A stretch of DNA of 6,600 nt from Ectopseudomonas composti. Lineage in GTDB: Bacteria > Pseudomonadota > Gammaproteobacteria > Pseudomonadales > Pseudomonadaceae. A program made the position numbers and the translations under genes. The stretch lies in the NCBI GenBank assembly GCA_946886245.1, contig CAMPIF010000249.1, positions 1-6,600 of the forward strand. The letters are read 5' to 3'. The notes below the pieces were generated by a model. The model saw only the letters and a list, made by a program, of their open reading frames with translations. It made no database searches and was not told the DNA's origin. Below are positions 1 to 6,407 of the stretch, one piece after another; the first letter of the stretch is position 1, and each line of letters begins with the position of its first letter.

Positions 1-471
<471 letters not shown>

Positions 472-481
472 GCCTGAGTGG

Positions 482-539
482 CGCACCGACGGTGCGTCAG
501 TAAACCGCAACGCCTCCCTCGTGGAGGCGTTGTGCTTTT
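482..539 (+). terminator. Rho-independent terminator after katG
   Basis: A perfect 10-bp stem is formed by CAACGCCTCC (508-517) and GGAGGCGTTG (523-532) with a 5-nt loop, followed within a few bases by TTTT (536-539). This is a classic intrinsic terminator placed about 36 nt after the katG stop. A smaller perfect hairpin, CGCACC-GAC-GGTGCG (482-496), sits just before it and may stabilise the transcript end. The structure separates katG transcription from the downstream ferritin gene. Confidence 0.85.
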
Positions 540-541
540 GC

Positions 542-570
542 TTGACCGAGCCGGGCGTCAGGCGGAGCAT
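542..570 (+). promoter_or_regulatory. Candidate sigma-70 promoter for the ferritin gene
   Basis: TTGACC (542-547, five of six matches to the -35 consensus) is followed after exactly 17 nt by GAGCAT (565-570, three of six matches to the -10). It begins right after the katG terminator tail and ends about 36 nt before the ferritin start codon, which is where a dedicated promoter would be expected. The weak -10 makes this only a candidate. No operator such as a Fur or OxyR site was recognised. Confidence 0.3.
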
Positions 571-606
571 TGCCCCCTGCTCACGAATGCAACAAGGATT
601 GCCGGC

Positions 607-1071
607 ATGAAAGGCCATAGCGAAGTCATCGATTATCTCAAACACCTGCTCAAGGGCGAGCTGGCTGCGCGCGACCAGTACTTCATTCATTCGCGGCTGT
701 ATGAGGACTGGGGCTTCAGCAAGCTCTACGAGCGCATCAACCACGAGATGGAAGAGGAAACCCAGCACGCCGATGCCTTGCTCAAGCGCATCATCTTCCT
801 CGAGGGTGTGCCGGATATGACACCCAACCCTTTCACGTTCGGGCAGACCGTGCCCGAAGCGCTGAAGCTGGATCTGGCCCTGGAATATGAAGTGCGCGCG
901 GCCCTGAGCAAGGGCATCGAGCTGTGCGAGAAACATCAGGATTATCAGACCCGCGACATCCTCCTGGTCCAGCTCAAGGACACCGAGGAAGACCACGCCT
1001 ACTGGCTGGAGATTCAGCTGCAGCTGATCGACAAACTGGGGCTGGAGAAGTACCTGCAGAGCCAGATGTGA
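607..1071 (+). CDS. bfr: Bacterioferritin/ferritin of the Pseudomonas BfrA (FtnA) type
   Basis: This is a 154-residue iron-storage protein that should assemble into a 24-subunit cytoplasmic shell, oxidise Fe(II) at a di-iron centre and store it as mineral. The di-iron ligands are all present: E18 ([10 protein letters not shown]), E51 and H54 (EEETQHAD), E93 (DLALEYE), and E127 and H130 (DTEEDH). At position 52, where haem-binding bacterioferritins such as E. coli Bfr have the axial methionine (ExxH written EMKH), this protein has threonine (ETQH). It therefore resembles P. aeruginosa PA4235 (BfrA, later called FtnA) rather than PA3531 (BfrB), and probably does not bind haem through its own subunit pairs. 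The ATG at 607 is preferred because AAGGA (594-598) lies 8 nt upstream. An upstream in-frame extension would translate through the katG terminator. The protein ends in YLQSQM, typical of the family. Its place next to a catalase gene fits linked iron and peroxide control. Confidence 0.95.
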   Translation: MKGHSEVIDYLKHLLKGELAARDQYFIHSRLYEDWGFSKLYERINHEMEEETQHADALLKRIIFLEGVPDMTPNPFTFGQTVPEALKLDLALEYEVRAALSKGIELCEKHQDYQTRDILLVQLKDTEEDHAYWLEIQLQLIDKLGLEKYLQSQM

Positions 1072-1077
1072 GCCGCT

Positions 1078-1116
1078 GCGGTGGATCTGGCGACAGGTTC
1101 GCCTGCTCACCACCGC
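1078..1116 (+). terminator. Stem-loop between convergent ferritin and deacetylase genes, possible bidirectional terminator
   Basis: Seven nucleotides after the ferritin stop, GCGGTGG (1078-1084) pairs perfectly with CCACCGC (1110-1116). Inside it, either CAGG-TTCG-CCTG (1094-1105, a stable TTCG tetraloop) or GGCGA/TCGCC (1089-1093 with 1099-1103) can form. Two converging transcription units end on either side, so a terminator or transcript-end stabiliser is plausible. There is no T-run after the stem on the plus strand and no clear one on the minus strand, so it is not a standard intrinsic terminator. The rest of the intergenic stretch to 1188 shows no gene. Confidence 0.35.
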
Positions 1117-1188
1117 TTGCTGCACTTGGGGCGCGCCCGTGATTTGCGGATGGGCACTACTGCGGTTTCTCGATGTGCTCGTTTCGGG

Positions 1189-2207
1189 TCAGGTGCCCAG
1201 CAGCCCCTTGAAGAACCTTGATGCATTTTCGTTGAGCGTGGCCAGGTCGTAACCGCCCTCCTGTACGATCACGCAGGGCATGCCGAGCGCGCGGATACGT
1301 TGACCAAGTGCATCGAAACCCGAGTGGCTGACCGAGACTTTGGACTGCGGGTCATGCTCGTAGATGTCGAAGCCCAGCGATAACACCAGTACCTGCGGGG
1401 CAAAGGTGTTGATCGCCTGCTCGGCCAGGTTCATGCAGGTGAAGAAGTCTTCCTCTGAGGCGCCATGAGGCATCGGCAGGTTGAGGTTGAAGCCTGTTCC
1501 CTGGCCTGCTCCCAGCTCGTCATCGAAGCCGGCCACCACCGGATAGAAGTTGGTCGGGTCGCCGTGGATGGAAACGTACTGGACGTCGTCGCGTTCGTAG
1601 AAGATTTCCTGGATGCCCTGGCCATGGTGCATGTCGGTGTCAAGGTGCTAACCCGCCCGAAATTCTCACGTAGCACCTGAGCCGCGATGGCCGCGTTGTT
1701 GAGAAAGCAGAACCCCCCAGCTGCCTCGGCCCGCGCGTGGTGGCCCGGTGGGCGGCATAGCGCATAGGCTTGGGGCTCGCCATCGCGAACCGCCAGGGCC
1801 GCAGCAACGGCGGCCTGGGCCGACCAGTAGGCGGCTGTCCAGGTATGTTCACCGATTGGGCAACTGCCATCGGCCAGGTAGCGTGCGGTCTTGCCGAGTA
1901 TGCCGCGCAACGGATTGTTCTCGCGGATGAAGATGTTCGACATCACCTCGTCACCCCAGTCCTCATCGACCTCGTGCCACTGGGCGTAGGCGTTCTGCAG
2001 GTAGTCCAGATAGGCGTCGCTGTGCACGGCGCGTAGCGGCGCGAGGCCGTGATCCGATGGTTCGATGACCGTGAAGCCAAGCTGGCGCGTCATGGCCAGC
2101 AGGGGATCGATGCGAGCCGGGATTTCCTGGGGCTCGCGCATCTGCCCGCGCGACAGGTAGCTGCGAGGATGGTGCAGGCGTTGCTGTGGGTGGAAAAAAG
2201 TCTTCAT
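1189..2207 (-). pseudogene. HDAC-family deacetylase / acetylpolyamine amidohydrolase, interrupted by a frameshift
   Basis: Zinc-dependent hydrolases of this family remove acetyl groups from acetylated polyamines or other small amines. The N-terminal part (ATG at 2207) begins MKTFFHPQQRLHHPRSY, a start typical of Pseudomonas acetylpolyamine amidohydrolases such as AphB, and contains the catalytic His pair in RPPGHHAR (H156, H157). About residue 189 the frame breaks. The remainder continues in the -1 frame from roughly 1641 with DTDMHHGQG (zinc ligands D192 and H194), GFDIYEHD (third zinc ligand D281) and QEGGYD (catalytic Tyr320). Adding one G in the GG at 1644-1645 (plus strand) restores a continuous protein of about 339 residues, normal for the family. 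As written, translation would add about 69 foreign residues after L189 and stop near 1431, losing every zinc ligand. The only ribosome-binding hint is a weak GGA 8 nt before the start. It is the last gene of the operon, 57 nt after the dehydrogenase. It could be a genuine recent pseudogene or an assembly error. Confidence 0.88.
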
Positions 2208-2264
2208 GGCGATTATCCAAGGTCGTGGTTTGACGGGCGCGCAGCGGCGACGCCCATCTGCGAT

Positions 2265-3218
2265 TCAGTAACTCAGCTCGGGGTCGATCAGGTTGTTGAG
2301 GGGGAGGCCGGCTTGCAGGCGCTGCAGGTTGTCGGCTATCTGTCGGGCGATGCAGGTATCGGATGCAGCCGATGCCATGTGTGGCGTGACCCAGACGCCG
2401 GGTGCCTGCCAGAGTGGTGAGTCGTCCGGCAGCGGCTCCTTGGCGAACACGTCGAGCAGAGCGCCGCGCAGTTGGCCGCTGGCCAAGGCATCGAGCAGGT
2501 CGGCTTCGACCAAGTGCTCGCCACGAGCGCAATTGATCAGCGCGGCGCCAGGGGCCATTTGCTCGAACAGGCTGCGTGTGAGCAGGCCGCGTGTGGCGGT
2601 GGTCAGCGGCAGCAAGTTGACCAACAGATCGAGGTCGTTGAGAAAACTGCTCAGCCTCTCGTTACCGGCAAAGGTGGCGATGCCGTCGAGTTCGCGTGCT
2701 GTCCTCGCCCAGCCGCGCACCGCATAACCGGACCGGGCCAGTCGGCTGGCCACCGGTGTACCGATGGCGCCCAGGCCCATGACGCCGATACGGAAGTCCC
2801 GTGCGGCGCGCTGTAGTGGTCGCTGCCACTGCTGACTGGCGCGGCCATTGAAGACCTGATCGAAACCTCGGTGGAAATGCAGCACGCCCCAGTGCACGTA
2901 TTCGGCCATGCCCAGGGAGTGATCTGGGTCGACCACCCGGCATATGGGCAGCCCCGCAGGCTGGGAGCGGTCGTGCTCCAGGTGGTCGACACCCGAGCCG
3001 ATCGAGTGGATCAACCGCAAGGCCGGCAGGCGGCCCAGGCTACCATCGGTGGGATACCAGCAGGCCGCGACTTCGGCCAGCTCGGCACCCGGATCATCAG
3101 GACGCAGCACCTTCAATTCGGGCGCGTGGTGTGTGAACAGGTCAACGAGCCAGTCTTCGAGCCTGCGCTCACGACAGAGCACGACGATACTGGCCATGGA
3201 CTCAGCTGCACCAGTCAC
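2265..3218 (-). CDS. D-2-hydroxyacid dehydrogenase, GhrA-like (glyoxylate/hydroxypyruvate reductase type)
   Basis: This 317-residue cytoplasmic oxidoreductase of the D-isomer-specific 2-hydroxyacid dehydrogenase family interconverts 2-oxo acids and D-2-hydroxy acids. It shows the substrate-side loop SIGSGVDHL (72-80), the Rossmann motif GLGAIG (148-153), the catalytic Arg in INCARGE (R232), Glu in AKEPLP (E261) and His in TPHMA (H280). After the second strand (GWARTARE, about 169-176) the acidic residue that marks NAD users is missing and an arginine is present, which suggests NADP(H) preference, as in E. coli GhrA. The GTG at 3218 is chosen because AGGAG lies 7 nt upstream. An ATG at 3197 (MASIVV) is possible but has no ribosome binding site. 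With the GTG start the gene overlaps the aldolase gene by 17 nt, implying coupled translation. The physiological 2-oxo acid is unknown; context suggests it is a product or substrate of the neighbouring aldolase-family enzyme. Confidence 0.9.
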   Translation of the reverse strand: MTGAAESMASIVVLCRERRLEDWLVDLFTHHAPELKVLRPDDPGAELAEVAACWYPTDGSLGRLPALRLIHSIGSGVDHLEHDRSQPAGLPICRVVDPDHSLGMAEYVHWGVLHFHRGFDQVFNGRASQQWQRPLQRAARDFRIGVMGLGAIGTPVASRLARSGYAVRGWARTARELDGIATFAGNERLSSFLNDLDLLVNLLPLTTATRGLLTRSLFEQMAPGAALINCARGEHLVEADLLDALASGQLRGALLDVFAKEPLPDDSPLWQAPGVWVTPHMASAASDTCIARQIADNLQRLQAGLPLNNLIDPELSY

Positions 3219-3957
3219 GGCGCTGCTCCTCGATCAGGCTCACAGCGGCTTGCCAGGCCAGTCCTATGATGCTCTCGATGCCATCGCGGGCGAACTGCTC
3301 GGCGGTATGCCGGCACACCGCTTCGCTGGGGATGTTCAGCGCCACGCCCGCAGTCATCGCCTGGATCTGCGCCTGGCAGGCACGTTCGAGGAAATAGATC
3401 TCGTGAAAGGCATGCGCCACGCTCTGCCCGCCGGCCAGCAGACCGTGATTGCGCAAGATCATCGCCTTGTGGTCGCTCAGGTCAGCCACCAAGCGCACAC
3501 GCTCTTCGAGTGACAGCGCGATGCCTTCATAGGTGTGGTACGCCAACTTGCCGTAGAACTTCAGGGCGTGCTGGGTCAGCGGCAGCAGACCGTCGCGTTG
3601 CGCCGCCACCGCCATGCCGGCAGCGGTGTGGGTGTGCACGATGCAGCGCATGTCCGGGCGCGCTTCGTGGATCGCCGAGTGGATGACGAAACCGGCGGTG
3701 TTTACCCGCCGCTCGCCGCCCAGTCGGTCCACGACATTACCCAGCAGGTCGATCAGCACCAGATCGCTGGCACGCATTTTCTCGAACGCCACGCCGTAGC
3801 GGTTGATCAGGACGTGATGCTCGGGACCCGGTACGCGCAGGGTGATGTGGGTGTCGATCAGGTCGGTCATGCGGTAGTAGGCGACCAGCCGGTACAGGGC
3901 GGCCAGCTCGCAGCGCGCCTGCCATTCGATGTCACTGATGATCTCGGGTTTGCTCAT
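3202..3957 (-). CDS. Class II aldolase/adducin-family protein
   Basis: This 251-residue protein is of the FucA/RhaD/AraD/adducin fold. Members are metal-dependent aldolases, epimerases, dehydratases, decarboxylases or, in the NovR/CloR branch, iron oxygenases. The metal-binding histidines are visible as IVHTHT (H108, H110) and RNHGLL (H171). In FucA the catalytic glutamate (E73) lies 19 residues before the first of these histidines; here that position is Gly89 in NTAGFVIH, as in adducin-like members. Classical retro-aldol chemistry is therefore uncertain. Other conserved stretches are DTHITLRVPG (35-44), LINRYGVAFEKM (50-61) and LTQHALKFYGKLAYH (127-141). The ATG at 3957 is chosen because GGAGGT lies 9 nt upstream and it overlaps the transporter stop as ATGA, a normal coupling arrangement; a longer in-frame version would run deep into the transporter gene. 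The true substrate cannot be deduced. It probably acts on whatever the transporter imports. Confidence 0.88.
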   Translation of the reverse strand: MSKPEIISDIEWQARCELAALYRLVAYYRMTDLIDTHITLRVPGPEHHVLINRYGVAFEKMRASDLVLIDLLGNVVDRLGGERRVNTAGFVIHSAIHEARPDMRCIVHTHTAAGMAVAAQRDGLLPLTQHALKFYGKLAYHTYEGIALSLEERVRLVADLSDHKAMILRNHGLLAGGQSVAHAFHEIYFLERACQAQIQAMTAGVALNIPSEAVCRHTAEQFARDGIESIIGLAWQAAVSLIEEQRRDWCS

Positions 3958-5267
3958 GGGGTAACGACCTCCGGGGTCGACAGGTCGAGGTGGTGGCGCT
4001 CCATGGCGCGCAGGCGCGACAGACCGATCACGCCGACCAGCGACATCAGGGCCAGCACACTGAAGAACAGTGCCAGTGGCCACCACTGCCCGGCGAACTG
4101 ACCGGCCAGATAAGTGCCGATCAGCGGTGTCAGACCGCCCGTCAGGCCGCTACCCAGTTGGTAGGCGATGGAAATGCCCGAGTAGCGCACCTGGACGCAA
4201 AAGGCTTCGGCCATGTAACCGGCAATCGCCGAATACAGCGCCGCCAGCAGCAACACGGCCAGGGCGATGCCGGCGGTCATGTAGATCAGGTCGCCGGTCT
4301 GCACGAGCAGGAACATCGGGTACGGCACCAGCATGCACAGCGCGGCCACCCACTTCAGGAAGCGCCCTTCACCGAAGCGTTCGGCCAGCAGCGCCGAGCA
4401 CGGCTGAGAGAGGAACTGCAGGATGGTCACCAGAAATAGGCAGTCGAGAATGGTCGACTTGGCTATGCCCTGGTACTGGGTCACGTAGGTGATCATGAAG
4501 GTGTTGGTGAAGAAGAAACCGCCTGAACCTATGGTCACTGCCGCAGCGGCGAACAGGATCTGCCGCCAGTTATGGCGCAGCACGTCTTGCACCGGGCTCT
4601 TGGCGGTCTGCTTCTGCTCCTCGAGCTGGGCGAACTCTGGCGACTCGGGAACACCGAAGCGGATTGCCAGGCCCACCAGCATCAGCACGCTGCTGAGCAG
4701 GAAGGGCACGCGCCAGCCCCAGCTCATCAGCGCGTCCTCATCCATCTCGCTGATGGCGCGAAAGGCGATCAGCGCCAACAGCAGGCCCGCCGGGCTGCCC
4801 AGCTGGGCGAATGAGGCGAAGAACACCTTGCGGCCTTTGGGGGCGTGCTCACTGGCCATCAGCACCGCTCCGCCCCATTCGCCGCCCACCGAAATGCCCT
4901 GCAGAAAGCGCAGCACCACCAGACCGATCGGCCCCCAGATGCCGGCTTGGGCATAGGTCGGCAGCAGGCCGATGCAGGTAGTGGCGACGCCCATCAGCAG
5001 CATGGTGAACAGCAGCATTTTCTTGCGGCCCAAGCGATCACCCAGGTGGCCGAACACTACTCCAGCAAAGGGGCGGGCGATGAAGCCAACAGCGAAGGTG
5101 GCGAACGCCGCCATGGTGCTGAGCACCGCGTTTTCGCTGGGGAAGAATAGCTGCCCGAGCACCAGCGCGGCGGCGAAGGCGTAGATGTAGAAGTCGTAGA
5201 ACTCGATGGTGGTACCGATGAAGGCGGCTGCTGCAGCACGACGCGGCGTAGTGGTAGGGGTGGTCAT
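3954..5267 (-). CDS. MFS transporter, metabolite:H+ symporter (MHS) family
   Basis: This 437-residue inner-membrane proton symporter has about 12 hydrophobic segments. The family imports organic acids and related compounds such as shikimate, alpha-ketoglutarate, citrate, proline or betaine. Diagnostic MHS features are the N-terminal AAAAAFIGTTIEFYDFYIYA (11-30), the loop 2-3 signature GHLGDRLGRKK (73-83), and RFLQGISVGGEWGGAVLMAS (120-139) in the fourth to fifth segments. A charged central loop with PESPEF and QLEEQKQTAKSPV separates the two halves. The ATG at 5267 has GGGAG 6 nt upstream. It is the first gene of a four-gene operon, reads divergently from the LysR gene, and its stop overlaps the aldolase start by 4 nt. 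It most likely brings in the substrate of the operon, probably a small carboxylate. Exact substrate prediction within this family from sequence alone is unreliable. Confidence 0.93.
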   Translation of the reverse strand: MTTPTTTPRRAAAAAFIGTTIEFYDFYIYAFAAALVLGQLFFPSENAVLSTMAAFATFAVGFIARPFAGVVFGHLGDRLGRKKMLLFTMLLMGVATTCIGLLPTYAQAGIWGPIGLVVLRFLQGISVGGEWGGAVLMASEHAPKGRKVFFASFAQLGSPAGLLLALIAFRAISEMDEDALMSWGWRVPFLLSSVLMLVGLAIRFGVPESPEFAQLEEQKQTAKSPVQDVLRHNWRQILFAAAAVTIGSGGFFFTNTFMITYVTQYQGIAKSTILDCLFLVTILQFLSQPCSALLAERFGEGRFLKWVAALCMLVPYPMFLLVQTGDLIYMTAGIALAVLLLAALYSAIAGYMAEAFCVQVRYSGISIAYQLGSGLTGGLTPLIGTYLAGQFAGQWWPLALFFSVLALMSLVGVIGLSRLRAMERHHLDLSTPEVVTP

Positions 5268-5287
5268 CGCGGGCTCCCGGATTCTTT

Positions 5288-5324
5288 TTTATAGGCAGGA
5301 GAAACAGCACATCCCTGTGGGGAT
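5288..5324 (-). promoter_or_regulatory. Candidate promoter and operator of the transporter-aldolase-dehydrogenase-deacetylase operon
   Basis: On the minus strand TATAAA (5293 down to 5288) is a five-of-six -10 box. It would place the transcript start near 5281 and give a leader of about 14 nt that still contains the GGGAG ribosome binding site. There is no recognisable -35 hexamer. Instead, a perfect dyad ATCCC-TGTG-GGGAT (5311-5324) covers the -35 position. A good -10 with a missing -35 is common at promoters that depend on a LysR-type activator. A second possibility is TTGAAA (5395-5390) with CATAGG (5372-5367) at 17 nt, which has a poorer -10. Neither is tested. Confidence 0.35.
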
Positions 5325-5394
5325 TGGTCGCACTCTGGCGGTGCATTGCCGAATCATGCCCATGCCCCTATGCTAAGCAAAGCTTCTAATTTCA

Positions 5395-5412
5395 ATACTC
5401 AAGTATAAGTAT
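5395..5412 (+). promoter_or_regulatory. Candidate LysR-regulator binding region and -10 box of the regulator gene
   Basis: An AT-rich patch in an otherwise GC-rich region holds the inverted repeat ATACT-CA-AGTAT (5395-5406) followed by a second copy of AAGTAT (5407-5412), so AAGTAT occurs twice in tandem. T5396-N11-A5408 fits the loose LysR-family spacing rule, though the flanks are only partly symmetric. TATAAG (5404-5409) could be the -10 of the regulator gene, with transcription starting about 16 nt before its ATG. No good -35 was found. Binding by the adjacent LysR protein at its own promoter would allow autoregulation and control of the divergent operon. Confidence 0.35.
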
Positions 5413-5431
5413 CGTGGATGATTGAAGGCCT

Positions 5432-6397
5432 ATGAATGGAGGGTATCGCCAAGCGGAAGCCCGCCGCTTTCTCAACGACCGGCTTGACTGGAACCTCTTG
5501 CGCACCTTTCTGGTGATCGGCCAGGAAGGCAGCATCAGCCGTGCCGCTGCGCGTCTGCACCTCAGCCAGCCGGCTGTCAGTCAGGCACTCAAGCGGCTCG
5601 AGGAGCAACTGGAAAGCACTCTGGTGATACGCAGCGGGCCGCGTATCGCGCTGTCCAAGGCAGGTGAGGAAGTCATGCAGATCGCCGCCGAACTGTACGG
5701 CACCGTGTCGCGCCTTGGGCCTGCGCTCGACGCGCCGGAAGAGACCGTTGCCGGCAAGATACGCATCCTGATGATCAGTCGCATCGAGTCGCGCTTCTAT
5801 GACGACTTTCTGGCCAACTTCCACCTCGACTATCCACGGGTCGAGTTCGAGTTCGACGTGCTGCGCAGCTCCGACGTGGTCAGCGCGCTGCTGCAGAAAA
5901 CCGCCTCGTTCGGGTTGAGCCTGTGCCGCACGCCGCAGCCACGCCTGGAGCAGCGGGTGATGCTCAAGCAGCGCTATGCGTTCTTCTGCGGCAAGCGCCA
6001 CGCGCTATTCGGGCGCAACAACTTGAAGCTGGCCGACCTCAAGAGCGAGAACTTCGTCAGTTTCACCAGCGACCAGATTGGCGGCAATCTGTCGCCGCTG
6101 ACCGTCTTCCGGGATCAGCAGGGCTTCACTGGGCGTATCGTGGCTTCGTCATCGAGCCTCGACGAGATTCGCCGTCTGGTCGCCGCTGGCTACGGCATCG
6201 GCTGCCTGCCGGAACATATCGTCGCCAAGGACGTGCAGGCTGGCGAGGTGTGGCGTCTGCCGCCAGCCGAAGGGGTGATCGATGTGAATGTGTACCTGCT
6301 GTGGAATCGCGACCAGAAACGTACCCATGCCGAGGCTGTGTTTCTGGAGCGATTCGAGCAGGCTCTGCTGGAGACCGCTCCGTGTAACCGCTTCTAG
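5432..6397 (+). CDS. LysR-family transcriptional regulator
   Basis: This 321-residue DNA-binding regulator has the standard LysR layout: an N-terminal winged helix-turn-helix (DWNLLRTFLVIGQEGSISRA, about 19-38, then RLHLSQPAVSQALKRLEEQL at about 41-60), a linker helix, and a C-terminal periplasmic-binding-protein-like domain (from about residue 90) that senses a small ligand. Full length is normal for the family. The helix-turn-helix begins about 15 residues later than in most relatives, but an in-frame TGA at 5423-5425 limits the start and no other ATG, GTG or TTG lies nearby downstream. The start at 5432 is preceded by GAAGG only 3 nt away, a poorly spaced ribosome binding site, while a better GGAGGG lies just inside the gene (5438-5443). 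It is divergent from the transporter operon and is the obvious candidate to control it, probably in response to the imported compound or a derivative. The effector is unknown. Confidence 0.94.
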   Translation: MNGGYRQAEARRFLNDRLDWNLLRTFLVIGQEGSISRAAARLHLSQPAVSQALKRLEEQLESTLVIRSGPRIALSKAGEEVMQIAAELYGTVSRLGPALDAPEETVAGKIRILMISRIESRFYDDFLANFHLDYPRVEFEFDVLRSSDVVSALLQKTASFGLSLCRTPQPRLEQRVMLKQRYAFFCGKRHALFGRNNLKLADLKSENFVSFTSDQIGGNLSPLTVFRDQQGFTGRIVASSSSLDEIRRLVAAGYGIGCLPEHIVAKDVQAGEVWRLPPAEGVIDVNVYLLWNRDQKRTHAEAVFLERFEQALLETAPCNRF

Positions 6398-6407
6398 GCG
6401 CCCGCCG

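Noticed and set aside
478..606. In-frame 43-residue N-terminal extension of the ferritin from a GTG at 478
   Set aside because: It crosses the katG terminator hairpin, is not ferritin-like, and the ATG at 607 has a proper ribosome binding site and the conserved family N-terminus.
1189..1632. A separate 147-residue gene starting at ATG 1632
   Set aside because: There is no ribosome binding site, and the sequence is exactly the missing C-terminal half of the deacetylase, with the start methionine inside its DTDMHHG motif.
1640..1650. Programmed -1 ribosomal frameshift in the deacetylase gene
   Set aside because: The codons AGC-ACC-TTG do not form an X-XXY-YYZ slippery heptamer, no stimulatory structure is evident, and relatives are encoded in one frame; a deletion or sequencing error is simpler.
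2235..2255. GGGCG/CGCCC hairpin in the 57-nt gap between the dehydrogenase and deacetylase genes
   Set aside because: It has a short 5-bp stem with an 11-nt loop and no T-run; not enough to call an internal terminator.
2049..2420. Plus-strand open frames across 2049-3513 and 3990-5184 opposite the operon
   Set aside because: These are GC-rich antisense shadows of well-recognised minus-strand genes, with biased composition, no family resemblance and no ribosome binding sites.
3958..4086. Longer start for the aldolase-family gene at 4086
   Set aside because: The extra residues are low-complexity and lie antisense-free but fully within the transporter coding sequence in another frame; GGAGGT and the ATGA overlap mark 3957 as the start.
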